Notes: generated by a model not told the origin, from the sequence alone. A DNA stretch of 64,000 nucleotides from Actinomycetota bacterium (GCA_014238065.1 JABABU010000040.1:1-64000), one strand, 5' to 3'; counted from the stretch's first letter, positions 9,137-18,401 are shown. Numbers and translations are program-made.

Positions 9137-9896
9137 TCCTTCCGCTGGACCCCTTGATCTCTCAGAACCTGATCCGCATCTGAGCCAGCGCGTCGCCGCG
9201 GCGTACGACCGAGCTCATCGTTCCGAATTCACTGATGCTGTGGTCGGGCCTGCAGTCGAACTTCTTGCCGAGATCGCAGCCGGTGGCGCTGCAGTCGAGT
9301 TCGCTGTCGGTACAGGGCGTATCGCGCTTCCGCTGTCCGCTGTCGGAGTCGAGGTTCATGGCATCGATTTCTCTGAACCGATGTTGGCCGAGCTACGGGG
9401 CAAGGTCGGTGCCGAACGTATCGACATCGCTGTCGGCGATATGACAACCACGCGGGTTTGCTCAGATGCATCGCTTGTGTATCTGGTGTTCAACACCATC
9501 ACGAACCTGCGAGCCCAGGCCCAGCAGGTCGAATGTTTCCGGAATGCTGCTGCCCATCTCGCACCGGGTGGCCGGTTCGTCATCGAGAACGACGTGCCGA
9601 TCCTTCGGAACCTGCCGCCAGGAGAGACCCTTCACCCCTTCGACGTGTCGGCTGAACATCTCGGCTTCGACGAGTACGTCGACTACGTGAACCAGATCTC
9701 GATCTCGCGCCACTACTTCATCAACGGCGATCGGGTCCGGGTATCGGCCGGTGCGTTCCGCTACGTGTGGCCTTCGGAGCTCGACTTGATGGCACAGATC
9801 GCAGGAATGGAGCTCGAGTCACGCTGGGCCGATTGGCATCGAGCCCCGTTCACGGGAGAATCTCGATCGCACGTTTCGGTCTGGCGAAAGCCCTAG
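9123..9896 (+). CDS. SAM-dependent methyltransferase
   Basis: A 257-residue class I methyltransferase. Motif I is degenerate: 'GAAVEFAVGTGRIALPLS', followed by 'VEVHGIDFSEPMLAEL', 'IAVGDMTT', 'LVYLVFNTITNLRAQ' and 'HLAPGGRFVIEND'. Substrate unknown. It starts inside the last codons of the upstream dioxygenase gene (ATG 9123), so the two are very likely one operon and may act on the same compound. Confidence 0.85.
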   Translation: MASTDPSAGPLDLSEPDPHLSQRVAAAYDRAHRSEFTDAVVGPAVELLAEIAAGGAAVEFAVGTGRIALPLSAVGVEVHGIDFSEPMLAELRGKVGAERIDIAVGDMTTTRVCSDASLVYLVFNTITNLRAQAQQVECFRNAAAHLAPGGRFVIENDVPILRNLPPGETLHPFDVSAEHLGFDEYVDYVNQISISRHYFINGDRVRVSAGAFRYVWPSELDLMAQIAGMELESRWADWHRAPFTGESRSHVSVWRKP

Positions 9897-10012
9897 GTCT
9901 CGACACATGACGGCATGACGATGTGCGGGCCTCGAGGCATTGATGCGCTCAGAGCCTGACGATTGAAGAACGCAGGTCCAGCGCAGTTCGCGGAAACAGT
10001 TAACGTCACGCC

Positions 10013-10804
10013 ATGGCCATGACTGAGCAGCAACGACGTGACGCAGCGGCCTCGCTCGTCGAAGCAGAGAACACCCGCAACTGGGTTCCTCCGATCACGA
10101 CCACCTACGAGGGCGCCGGTGTCGAGGACGCATATGCCATTGGCCAGTACGTCACCGACGCCAAGGTCGCTGCGGGACGAATCGTCAAGGGCCACAAGAT
10201 TGGTTTGACCTCGAAGGCGATGCGATCCACCACCGGCGCAACCGAACCCGACTACGGAACGATCTTCGACACGTGGTTCCTCGACGAAGGCTCCAAGGTC
10301 TCGATGAGCACCATGAATCGACCCATGGTCGAGGTCGAGATCGTATTCGTTCTCAAAGAGGACCTTGGCGGACCGTCGGTGAACGCGGTCGACGTCATCA
10401 GGGCGACCGACTTCATCCTGCCGGCCTTCGAGGTGGTCGACAGTCGCTACAGCGGCCGGGGCGCCGGCGTCGTCGACAGCATCGCTGATGCCGCCTCGTG
10501 CGGGTTCGTGATGGTCGGCGGCAATCCGACGCTGCTCACCGACGTGGACATTCGACACGTGGCCGGCGCGTTGTATCTCAACGGCGAGCTGGAAGAGTCG
10601 GGTACCGCAGCAGCTGTCATGGGCAATCCCGTCAACTCCGTGGCGTGGCTGGCGAGGAAACTCGACGAGTTCGGCGTCACCATGCTGGCAGGCCACTCGA
10701 TCCTGTCCGGCTCATTCGTCAGGGCGCGCACGATCGCGGTAGGCGATTCGGTACTCGCCGACTTCGGTCCGCTGGGTCAGATCAGCTTCGGGGTTGTCGA
10801 GTAG
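10013..10804 (+). CDS. 2-oxo-alkenoate hydratase (HpaH/HpcG, MhpD-like)
   Basis: The 263-residue protein belongs to the 2-keto-4-pentenoate hydratase/FAH fold. 'VKGHKIGLTSKAM', 'EPDYGTIFDTWFL' and 'RPMVEVEIVFVLKEDLGGP' with the Mg-binding Glu residues, and 'PAFEVVDSRY', are close to 2-oxohept-4-ene-1,7-dioate hydratase of homoprotocatechuate degradation. It adds water to a 2-hydroxydienoate produced after extradiol ring cleavage and gives a 4-hydroxy-2-oxo acid, the substrate of a pyruvate aldolase. The convergent rraA-type gene at 11249 may encode that aldolase, and an extradiol-type enzyme is at 13593. No dehydrogenase or decarboxylase lies adjacent. Confidence 0.85.
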   Translation: MAMTEQQRRDAAASLVEAENTRNWVPPITTTYEGAGVEDAYAIGQYVTDAKVAAGRIVKGHKIGLTSKAMRSTTGATEPDYGTIFDTWFLDEGSKVSMSTMNRPMVEVEIVFVLKEDLGGPSVNAVDVIRATDFILPAFEVVDSRYSGRGAGVVDSIADAASCGFVMVGGNPTLLTDVDIRHVAGALYLNGELEESGTAAAVMGNPVNSVAWLARKLDEFGVTMLAGHSILSGSFVRARTIAVGDSVLADFGPLGQISFGVVE

Positions 10805-10826
10805 CTGCCCGGGTTGGAGTTGTAGC

Positions 10827-11213
10827 TCAGTCCTCGATGTAGGCCACGAAATCGCAGCTGATCTGAGCTGGGGTTGCCCAATCGACCTTCATGTTGTGCC
10901 GGGCCGGCCTCGAGGCAGGATCAGGGAATCGCTCGAGCCACGGTCCATTCAGAGCCTTTCGGCTCTCCAGCGGATCCGCTACGTAGAACGTCATCTTCGC
11001 GACGTCGTCCCAGGTGCCACCTGCACGGTCCAGCATCTGGCCGACGTGCGTGAAGAGATTGTCGATCTGTCCCGCGAGCGTGTCCGGCACGTCGCGGGTC
11101 CCGGGGTCGAACGGGCCGACGATGCTCGACGTCACGTACGGACCAATTCTTGTCGCAGCAGGAATCGGATTTCCGTGGACGAGACTCTCGATGTCGATCG
11201 ATCTGCGGGGCAT
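10827..11213 (-). CDS. RidA-family (YjgF/YER057c/UK114) protein
   Basis: 128 residues. The start ATG at 11213 follows AAGGAG. The sequence 'AATRIGPYVTSSIVGPFD' followed by 'QIDNLFTHVGQMLDRAGGTWDDVAKMTFYV' and 'RPARHNMKV' is the RidA pattern, although the C-terminal Arg-Thr signature of canonical RidA is replaced. Family members hydrolyse reactive enamines/imines, and some are 2-aminomuconate deaminases in ring-cleavage pathways. It follows the RraA-type gene by 35 bp on the same strand and is probably in its operon, which makes a catabolic role more likely than housekeeping. Confidence 0.8.
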   Translation of the reverse strand: MPRRSIDIESLVHGNPIPAATRIGPYVTSSIVGPFDPGTRDVPDTLAGQIDNLFTHVGQMLDRAGGTWDDVAKMTFYVADPLESRKALNGPWLERFPDPASRPARHNMKVDWATPAQISCDFVAYIED

Positions 11214-11248
11214 CGTTTTTCTCCTTGTTGGCGTCCTTGCGGCGCCGC

Positions 11249-11968
11249 TCAGCTGTTGCGCTTCGCGAGCCATGCTTCGAACTCTGGACGGTTCTCGTCC
11301 GCGAGCGGGAAATAGCCGGTGGTCGGAGCGCCTTCTGCCACTCGCTCGATGGCGAACTCTTCGGCAATCTCCATCTTCGTCGAGGCGGCTGCGATCTCTT
11401 CCAACATCGCGGCGGGGATGACAACGGCGCCTTCACCGTCGCCGACGATGATGTCGCCTGGCATCACGGTGACGCCGGCGCATGCGATCGGAACCTGGTG
11501 CGAGAGAGGTGTGTGGAGACGGCCGAGCACCGCTGCATGTGAGGACTGGTGATACACCGGCATACCGAGGGCCTTGATGGCCGGCGTGTCGCGAAGTGAT
11601 CCATCGGTGATGACGCCGACGCAGCCTCTGTACTTGGCTCGCATGGCGTAGATGTCGCCGATCGTTCCCGCGTCGGTCTCGCCTCTGGCTTCGACGATGA
11701 GCACCTCGCCCGGCTCGATGCTCTCTGCGGCCTCGCGCTGCGCGTTCGATCCGAGCAAGCCGGCGAGATCCGGGCGGGCAGGGACGTAGCGGAGCGTGTG
11801 CGCATAGCCGATCATCGACTGGCCCTCGTTCAACGGCTTCAACCCGCTGAGAAAACAGTTCTGGTACCCGCGGCGTTGAAGCTGGCTCGTGATCGTCGCG
11901 GTCGACACCGAAGTGAGGGCTGCCTTCAGCTCGTCGGTGAGCTCTGCTTGGCGTGGCGGGATGTCCAT
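11249..11968 (-). CDS. RraA-type aldolase / demethylmenaquinone-methyltransferase-like protein
   Basis: 239 residues of the RraA fold. Marks are 'LTSVSTATITSQLQRRG', 'AGTIGDIYAMRAKYRGCVGVITDGSLRDTPAI' with the G-x-R-D substrate and Mg site, and 'VMPGDIIVGDGEGAVVIP'. RraA-like enzymes such as 4-hydroxy-4-methyl-2-oxoglutarate aldolase are class II pyruvate aldolases. Next to the hydratase, cleavage of a 4-hydroxy-2-oxo acid to pyruvate plus an aldehyde is the natural guess. It has a long N-terminal extension relative to RraA itself, as in HMG/CHA aldolases. The start is ATG 11968; it diverges from the HpaB-type gene at 12098. Confidence 0.85.
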   Translation of the reverse strand: MDIPPRQAELTDELKAALTSVSTATITSQLQRRGYQNCFLSGLKPLNEGQSMIGYAHTLRYVPARPDLAGLLGSNAQREAAESIEPGEVLIVEARGETDAGTIGDIYAMRAKYRGCVGVITDGSLRDTPAIKALGMPVYHQSSHAAVLGRLHTPLSHQVPIACAGVTVMPGDIIVGDGEGAVVIPAAMLEEIAAASTKMEIAEEFAIERVAEGAPTTGYFPLADENRPEFEAWLAKRNS

Positions 11969-12097
11969 GGATGACTCTTCTCTGCTTGGCGTCGTGGCGG
12001 TTCGCGAGATCCTATGACGTGGTCGGGCTGTGGTCGCGAAGTGAGATTGGTGACTACTGTCGGACAGGCGTTGAGGCAGTTCAAGAGGGGGAACGAG

Positions 12098-13600
12098 ATG
12101 AGCCTGAGGACGGGCGCGGAGTATCTGACGTCGCTCAAAGATGGACGCCGGGTGTACCACGACGGGCGCCTGATCGACGACGTCACCATCGAGCCTGGCC
12201 TCCGGAATACGGCGCTCACCATTGCCCAGTACTACGACATGCAGAACCGGCCCGAGCTCGAGGACCTGCTCACCTACGAGACGTCTGATGGCGAGAGAGC
12301 CCACCTGTCCTACATCGAACCGCGCTCGATCGATGACCTCCGTCGCAGGGCTGCCGCGTTCGGGGCTTGGGCAGAGGTGACCGGTGGACTCATGGGCCGG
12401 GCTCCCGACTACATGAACGCGTGCATCATGGCGATCGGCAACGCAGGTCACGTGTTTGGCATGAACGACGACCGCTTCGCGAAGAACGCGTACGACATCT
12501 ATCTGCGCTGCCGACGCAACGACGTGTGTATGACACACACGTTCATCAACCCGATGGTCGATCGCTTCACGCCGATCGTCGATCAGGAGAAGTTCATCAA
12601 TGCAGGCATCGTCGACAGGAACAGCGACGGCATCATCGTCACTGGTGCACGCATGGTCGGCACTCTGGCGCCTTTCGCAGATGAGAATCTCAGCTTCGGC
12701 GCGCCGGGGAACCTCCAGGGCTACGGCGACGAGATCTATGCGCTCGGGTTTCAATGCAGGGTCGACCACCCCGACCTCAAGTGGATATGTCGGGACAAGC
12801 TCGACGGCGAGCACTCGCATTTCGATCGACCGCTGACTGGCCGCTTCGAGGAGATGGACGCACTTGCCATCTGGGAAGAGGCCCTGATCCCGTGGGAAGA
12901 CGTCTTCATCGCGGGTGACACCCAGACGCACAACATGGCACTGCCGGGTATGAAGTTCTTCCAGTCGCTCGGCCATCACGTACTTGTGAAGAACGTGGCC
13001 AAGACGCGGTTCCTCTTCGGACTTGCTCACCTCATGGCCGAGTCGTCCCAGATCTCGCAGTTCGTGAACGTGCAAGACCGACTCGGCGACATCTTGATGT
13101 GGCTGAACACGATGGAGGCGCTCGCCATCGCTGCGGTGGAAGGCGGCGAGGTCAACCCGGCCAATGGTCTGTTCTATGCAAACGAGAACGCCATTCAGGC
13201 TTCGCTGCGGCTGTACCCGGAGGTATACCCACGAATCATCGATCACATCATCCAGCTCGGTGGAGGCGGCTACGTGTCGCTTCCTCAGGAAGCAACGCTC
13301 GAGTTGGCCGAACTCGTCATAGACCGTTACTACAAGGGAGCGAGCCAGAAGTCCGACGACAAGGTGGCGCTGTTCAGGCTGGCGTGGGACATCTGCGGTA
13401 CCGGCTGGGGTGGTCGACAGGAGCTGTATGAGCGGTTTTTCTTCGGCGACACCCAACGTATGAAGGGCATCAACTATCAGATGTACGACAAGGCAGACGC
13501 GGTCGACATGGTGGCCCGAATTCTGCAGCCGCCTCAGGATGCACAGCGAGTGGCATGGCCACAATGGATAGCCTCAGGGCTGGGAGGTAGTGATGGCTAA
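12098..13600 (+). CDS. HpaB-type flavin-dependent monooxygenase (4-hydroxyphenylacetate 3-hydroxylase family)
   Basis: A 500-residue protein of the HpaB/PheA1 acyl-CoA-dehydrogenase-like fold. It starts 'MSLRTGAEYLTSLKDGRRVY' and continues with 'RSIDDLRRRAAAFGAWAE', 'GRAPDYMN', 'FINPMVDR' and the C-terminal 'LYERFFFGDTQRM' typical of the oxygenase component. It would ortho-hydroxylate a phenol with reduced FAD supplied by a separate reductase; no HpaC-like reductase is in the window. ATG 12098 follows AGAGGGGG, so the earlier in-frame ATG at 12014 is rejected. The VOC gene starts inside its last codons, indicating coupling. Confidence 0.9.
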   Translation: MSLRTGAEYLTSLKDGRRVYHDGRLIDDVTIEPGLRNTALTIAQYYDMQNRPELEDLLTYETSDGERAHLSYIEPRSIDDLRRRAAAFGAWAEVTGGLMGRAPDYMNACIMAIGNAGHVFGMNDDRFAKNAYDIYLRCRRNDVCMTHTFINPMVDRFTPIVDQEKFINAGIVDRNSDGIIVTGARMVGTLAPFADENLSFGAPGNLQGYGDEIYALGFQCRVDHPDLKWICRDKLDGEHSHFDRPLTGRFEEMDALAIWEEALIPWEDVFIAGDTQTHNMALPGMKFFQSLGHHVLVKNVAKTRFLFGLAHLMAESSQISQFVNVQDRLGDILMWLNTMEALAIAAVEGGEVNPANGLFYANENAIQASLRLYPEVYPRIIDHIIQLGGGGYVSLPQEATLELAELVIDRYYKGASQKSDDKVALFRLAWDICGTGWGGRQELYERFFFGDTQRMKGINYQMYDKADAVDMVARILQPPQDAQRVAWPQWIASGLGGSDG

Positions 13601-14153
13601 ACGACCGGCGGGACCCGTTACACCGAGGGGCCTGAACCATCTCGTGCTCAACGTGCGAGATCTCGACGAGGCGCACCACTTCTGGTCCGACCTCCTCGGC
13701 TTTCAGCAGGTGGGCGAGCTCCACCAGCGAGAAGACGACCCTTCGCCGATGGTGATGCGGTTCTACAGCGGCGCCACCGACGACCTGAGTCACCACGACA
13801 TCGCGTTGGTCGAGCGTCCCACGCTCCCACCGCCGCCCGAGAACTGGAGCATGTCAGCCGGTGAGTGCGCGGTGAACCACATCGCCATCACCTACCCCGA
13901 CCAAGAGTCGTGGAAGCAGCAGGTCGAGTTCCTCCAAGATCAGGGCGTGAAGATCAACGTCCGCATCGATCACGGAATGACACACAGCATCTACATCAAC
14001 GACCCAAATGGATACGGGGTCGAGGTGCTTTACGACCTGCCTCGTGAGGTGTGGGGCCACGACATCGATGGCGCATTGAACTACGCCAGGTTTCTGCCAA
14101 CCGAGGGTGACGAAGTCACCGAAGAGACCGAATACGTCTCCGATTTCTCGTAG
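13593..14153 (+). CDS. VOC-family extradiol dioxygenase-like protein
   Basis: The 186-residue two-module vicinal-oxygen-chelate protein has potential iron ligands in the second module: His96 ('CAVNHIAIT'), His131 ('GMTHSIYIND') and Glu144 ('YGVEVLYD'). This is the type I extradiol dioxygenase layout in a short form. The ligand-like residues in module one are His16 and His68/69. It probably opens the catechol formed by the HpaB-type enzyme, whose gene it overlaps by 8 bp (ATG 13593 with GGGAGG). Another VOC activity cannot be excluded. Confidence 0.8.
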   Translation: MAKRPAGPVTPRGLNHLVLNVRDLDEAHHFWSDLLGFQQVGELHQREDDPSPMVMRFYSGATDDLSHHDIALVERPTLPPPPENWSMSAGECAVNHIAITYPDQESWKQQVEFLQDQGVKINVRIDHGMTHSIYINDPNGYGVEVLYDLPREVWGHDIDGALNYARFLPTEGDEVTEETEYVSDFS

Positions 14154-14167
14154 CGGACGGATATTCG

Positions 14168-16420
14168 ATGAGCATTCTCGGCAACCGCGTCGTTCGGCGA
14201 GAGGATCCGGGTTTCCTGACCGGCGCTGCGACATACGTCGACAACCTCCAACTCGAGAACGCTGCTCATCTCCTGTACGTCAGGTCGACGCTGGCGAACG
14301 GCACCATCACCGAACTCGACGTCGAGGAGTCTCGAACGGCTCCCGGCGTGATCGCCGTGTTCAGCGGCGCCGAGATTGCGGCCGAGATGGGAACGACGCC
14401 GAACGTTCTTCCCATGTTTCCTGAGGAACTGAGGCGTCCGTACGTCGCCATCGATTCCGTCAAGCATGTGGGTCAGCCAGTCGTCGCGATTCTGGCAGAG
14501 ACGATGGGTCAGGCCCTTGATGCCGCCGAACTCGTCATCGTCGACTACGACGTCCTTCCAGCTGTCGTCGACCTCGAAGACGCAATGCAGGACAACATCG
14601 TCTTGCACCCAGAATTTGGATCGAACGTGCTCGATCGCATGCCGGCGAGCGAGGCTGACTTCTCCGGTTGTGAGGTCGTCGTCGAGGCCCGTATCGACAA
14701 TCAGCGCCTCACGGGAGCACCGATCGAACCCCGGGCCGGTGCTGCGTGGTGGACCGACGACGGTCGTCTGGTCCACTACTCGGCCTGTCAGGGAGCGCAT
14801 CCGACGCGGGATCTGCTGGCCACGATCATGGGTCTCGAGAAGGACCAGGTCAGGGTCGTCGTGCCCGATGTCGGTGGGGGGTTCGGGGCGAAGTCCCGGA
14901 CCTACCCAGAAGAGCTGGCGCTGGGCTGGTACGCCAAGAAAATCGGGCGGCCGGTGAAGTGGACCGAGACCCGCACCGAGAACGTTCAGGCGATGCCGCA
15001 GGGCCGTGGCCAACTGCAGTACGCCAAGCTCGGCGGAACCAGGGACGGCGAGATCACCGCCTACCAACTCGATGTCCTGCAGGACATCGGTGCATATCCG
15101 ATCATCGGGGCTGTGCTTGCAGGGATGACGCGGCGCATGCTTACGGGAACGTACGACATTGCCAACGTCGGTTTCAGCGCCGCGAATGTTCTGACATCGA
15201 AGGTGTGCGTCACGGCATACCGAGGTGCCGGCCGGCCCGAGGCAACTGTTGCCATCGAGCGCATGATCGATCTGTTCGCCGATGAGATCGGGGCCGACGC
15301 AGCCGAGGTCCGCGCCAAGAACCTGGTGCCGAAATTCCTCGAGCCCTACACAACAGGAATCGGCACCGAATACGACAACGGCGACTATCCGGAGGCCCTT
15401 CGCCTGGCCCTTGCAGCCGTTGACTACGAGCAGATGCTCGCCCGACAGGCAGCGGTCAGGGCATCAGGCAGCTCGAACGTCCTCGGCATCGGTATCGGGA
15501 TGTACGTCGAGGTCACCTCTGGCGGACCCGGAAGCGAGTTCGGGTCGGTTGCCCTTCAGCCAGATGGTCGCGTGCGCGTACTGAGCGGAGCCACAGCGTT
15601 CGGTCAAGGTCACGACACCACCTTCGCGATGATCGTCGCCGATCGTCTCGGTGTGCCAATGGAGCACATCGACATCGTGCAGGGCGATACTGATCTGGTC
15701 GACCGTGGCGCGCTCACCGTCGGCTCGCGGTCGATGCAACTTGCCGGCACGGCGCTTGCAAACGCGTCGCAGCGGCTCATCGACCGGGCGAAACAGCTCG
15801 CGGCCGATCACCTCGAAGCCGACGTCGACGACCTCACCTTCGATTCCGGTGCGGGACGATTTCACGTCGTGGGCACCCCGGCGGTGGCTGCGACATGGCT
15901 CGACATCGCTACGGTGCTCGACGACGACCTCCGAGAGGAGCACGATTTCAGCGCACCCATGCCCACCTTTCCGTCCGGTTGTCATGTCGCCGTCGTAGAG
16001 GTCGACACCGACACGGGTGGAGTCAATCTGCTTCGCATGGTTGCCGTCGACGACGCAGGGAAGATCCTGAATCCACTCATCGCCGAAGGGCAGATCCATG
16101 GTGGACTGGCCCAAGGTATTGCTCAGGTGCTGTTCGAGGGGATCCAGTATGACGAGGACGGCAATCTCGTGACAGCCAACTTCATGGACTACCTGGTGCC
16201 GTCGGCCGCTGAGCTACCAAGCTTCGAGTTGGTACATCTCGAAACACCGACGTGGGTGAATGAGCTCGGAGCCAAGGGAGTCGGCGAGTCGGGCACGATC
16301 GGTGCTATTCCCGCGGTCTACAATGCCGTGATGGACGCGGTGTCGCACCTCGGTGTGCGCCACATGGAGACTCCGCTGACGCCAGAGAAGATCTGGCGGG
16401 CGCTGACCGGCCGCAGCTGA
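14168..16420 (+). CDS. xanthine-dehydrogenase-family large subunit, form II CoxL-like, without partner subunits
   Basis: The 750-residue molybdenum-cofactor-binding subunit has the aldehyde/xanthine dehydrogenase layout: 'RREDPGFLTGAATYVDN' at the N-terminus, 'VVPDVGGGFGAKS' (236-243), the form II signature AYRGAGR at 350-356 in place of the AYxCSFR of true CO dehydrogenase, 'GAFGQGHDT' and the catalytic 'GVGESG' with Glu707. Related enzymes hydroxylate purines, nicotinate, quinoline-type rings or aldehydes. The FeS (CoxS) and FAD (CoxM) subunits needed for electron transfer are absent from both flanks, so they must be encoded elsewhere or are not needed. It starts 14 bp after the VOC gene, so it belongs to that operon. 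Confidence 0.9.
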   Translation: MSILGNRVVRREDPGFLTGAATYVDNLQLENAAHLLYVRSTLANGTITELDVEESRTAPGVIAVFSGAEIAAEMGTTPNVLPMFPEELRRPYVAIDSVKHVGQPVVAILAETMGQALDAAELVIVDYDVLPAVVDLEDAMQDNIVLHPEFGSNVLDRMPASEADFSGCEVVVEARIDNQRLTGAPIEPRAGAAWWTDDGRLVHYSACQGAHPTRDLLATIMGLEKDQVRVVVPDVGGGFGAKSRTYPEELALGWYAKKIGRPVKWTETRTENVQAMPQGRGQLQYAKLGGTRDGEITAYQLDVLQDIGAYPIIGAVLAGMTRRMLTGTYDIANVGFSAANVLTSKVCVTAYRGAGRPEATVAIERMIDLFADEIGADAAEVRAKNLVPKFLEPYTTGIGTEYDNGDYPEALRLALAAVDYEQMLARQAAVRASGSSNVLGIGIGMYVEVTSGGPGSEFGSVALQPDGRVRVLSGATAFGQGHDTTFAMIVADRLGVPMEHIDIVQGDTDLVDRGALTVGSRSMQLAGTALANASQRLIDRAKQLAADHLEADVDDLTFDSGAGRFHVVGTPAVAATWLDIATVLDDDLREEHDFSAPMPTFPSGCHVAVVEVDTDTGGVNLLRMVAVDDAGKILNPLIAEGQIHGGLAQGIAQVLFEGIQYDEDGNLVTANFMDYLVPSAAELPSFELVHLETPTWVNELGAKGVGESGTIGAIPAVYNAVMDAVSHLGVRHMETPLTPEKIWRALTGRS

Positions 16421-16423
16421 ACG

Positions 16424-18286
16424 TCAGTCTTCGGATTCGAGGACCTTGGTGAACTCTTCCGCGAGAATGTCGGTAAGCGGCTCTGGTGCGTGGAAGAGAA
16501 AGCCCTGTCCGAGCTGACAACCGGCCGCGCTCATTGCTGTCCACTGCTCTTCCGTTTCGATGCCCTCGACGATCGTGACCATGCCAGCCCCTTTGGCCAT
16601 GGCAGCGATAGCCGACGCGAGTTCGGGAGCGCCCGGCCTGGAGGTTGCCTGCGTGATGACGCGATCGACTTTGATGTGGCTGAAAGGAACCTCGAGCAGC
16701 TGTTCCAGCGAGGCGTAGCCGCTTCCGAAATCGTCCATCGCCAGCCCGAGGCCGAGAGTTCGAAGCTGGTTCGCTGTCTCCCGCCAGATCGGCGATGAAG
16801 GAAGATGCTGCGACTCAGTGATCTCGAGGATAAGGCGCTTGGCCTCGACATCATGATGAACGAGAAGAGCGAGGATCTCTGCGGGAAGTCGACGGTGGTA
16901 GAGGTGTCGTGCCGAGATGTTGACCGCGAGGAAGTCTGACCGATCTCGCAGGCAGGGGGAGGCGAGGGCCTCGATGCCGTGGGTGACCATCGCCAGTCCG
17001 AGCGCAGGGCCCCTGCCCTGATGTTCGATGATCGGAACGAACACCTCAGGCGGAACCATGGATCCGTCTGGCTGCTCCCAGCGGGCCAAGAGTTCCAGCC
17101 CGACTGCCTCACCTGTTGACAGGTCGACGATTGCCTGGGCCCACGGCATGATCTCGCCTGATTCGAGGGCGGTGCTTGCCCTGTTACCGACCTCCAATTT
17201 CGTCTTCTCAAGCATTCGGAGTTCGTCGGTCATCTCGAGAACCTGGTGTTTGCCGAGCCGTTTTGCAAAGCGCAGGGCCGAGGCCGCCTCGCGAAACAAG
17301 TCCTCAACCGAGGACTGACCGGCAGGTACCATTGCGAGACCGATGCTCAACGATTGGGCGATTTCGAGGCCGCCGTGATCGCTCAGGTGGATCTCGAACT
17401 CGATGAGATCCTCGAAGTTGGCCGGTTCGCTGCCGGCAGCTACGAACTCATCGCCTCCGAAGCGGGCAACGATCCAGCTGGCGGGCAGATGTGCGTTGAG
17501 TAGCCTCCCGACTTCCACCAACACGGCATCGCCGACCGAGTAACCATGATTGTCGTTCAGATGCTTGAAGTCGTCGACATCGATGAACGCGCAATGCACT
17601 TCGCGGCCGCGGTCGATCAGTCGCTGGACAGACCCGATAGCAGCGTTCCGCGTCGCAAGTCCTGTCAGATCGTCAGTGCGTCGCCGCTCTTCGCTCGCGA
17701 CCCTTTTGTGGATGAGCTCTGTGGCCACCTCGGACCATGCTTGACCGCCGAGGATGGAGCTCCCACACATGAGGAGCACTGCGGCCATCGGAAGTAGTTG
17801 GAGCTCGGTCGAAAATGCTACGAGGTAGCTGACCCCATATGCGAGCACCATCACGTCGAGCGACGGGGCATCGGTCTGACTGAGGAACAGTAGGTCGGTT
17901 GCGATCCCGTACGTGACCACGAACACCAGCACCCACACCACTTTCCCGTTGGACAGCTGGTTGTTGACGAGCCACGGAAGCGCGGCCCATACAACTGTTT
18001 GAACCCAGGCCAGGAAGTCGCGCGCACGGTCGGTGGTTTCGGACATCTCGGGATGTCGGCGCTGGAACGCTTCCCACGTGAACGAGGTGAGGATCATGCT
18101 GATTGCCCAGACGAGGAGGAGCGCATTCCGGTCTAAGTCCCACAGCGCTATGGTTGCCATGACCGCGACAATGGAATCACCGAAAAACACCAGCGCGCCG
18201 ATGGCCTTGCCGTGGATGGAGAACAACTCTTTATGGGCCGAGTCGATCGCCTCGTCGCGATACCCACTCAACTCATTCTGAGCCAT
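16424..18286 (-). CDS. membrane-anchored GGDEF-EAL cyclic-di-GMP enzyme
   Basis: 620 residues. About five membrane helices occupy residues 28-185 and act as the sensory anchor. A diguanylate cyclase domain follows ('DDLTGLATR', FGGDEF at 276-281), then an EAL phosphodiesterase domain from about residue 385. The EAL motif itself reads E-L-L (398-400), and the catalytic elements NISARHL, LEITES, DDFGSGYASL, KVDRVI, EGIET and GQGF are all present. Both domains therefore look active. No RxxD inhibitory site lies upstream of GGDEF. It would control c-di-GMP level at the membrane. The gene is convergent with coxL, with only 3 bp between the stops. Confidence 0.9.
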   Translation of the reverse strand: MAQNELSGYRDEAIDSAHKELFSIHGKAIGALVFFGDSIVAVMATIALWDLDRNALLLVWAISMILTSFTWEAFQRRHPEMSETTDRARDFLAWVQTVVWAALPWLVNNQLSNGKVVWVLVFVVTYGIATDLLFLSQTDAPSLDVMVLAYGVSYLVAFSTELQLLPMAAVLLMCGSSILGGQAWSEVATELIHKRVASEERRRTDDLTGLATRNAAIGSVQRLIDRGREVHCAFIDVDDFKHLNDNHGYSVGDAVLVEVGRLLNAHLPASWIVARFGGDEFVAAGSEPANFEDLIEFEIHLSDHGGLEIAQSLSIGLAMVPAGQSSVEDLFREAASALRFAKRLGKHQVLEMTDELRMLEKTKLEVGNRASTALESGEIMPWAQAIVDLSTGEAVGLELLARWEQPDGSMVPPEVFVPIIEHQGRGPALGLAMVTHGIEALASPCLRDRSDFLAVNISARHLYHRRLPAEILALLVHHDVEAKRLILEITESQHLPSSPIWRETANQLRTLGLGLAMDDFGSGYASLEQLLEVPFSHIKVDRVITQATSRPGAPELASAIAAMAKGAGMVTIVEGIETEEQWTAMSAAGCQLGQGFLFHAPEPLTDILAEEFTKVLESED

Positions 18287-18401
18287 TGTTTCCCGCCGGT
18301 TGAAACGAAGCGTAGTCTTGGTATCGCTTCGGCAGCATCGTAGGCGCTATTGACGGGGACTACGAAGTTCACTGGCAGGCCTCAACGAGGGAATGTGAGA
18401 C

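Noticed and set aside
11249..13564. A 771-codon minus-strand frame covering the HpaB gene region and the RraA gene
   Set aside because: Only the last 239 residues (ending at 11249) have family motifs. The upstream part is antisense to the HpaB-type gene and its residues are His/Val/Arg/Glu-rich without motifs, so it is a shadow frame fused to a real one.
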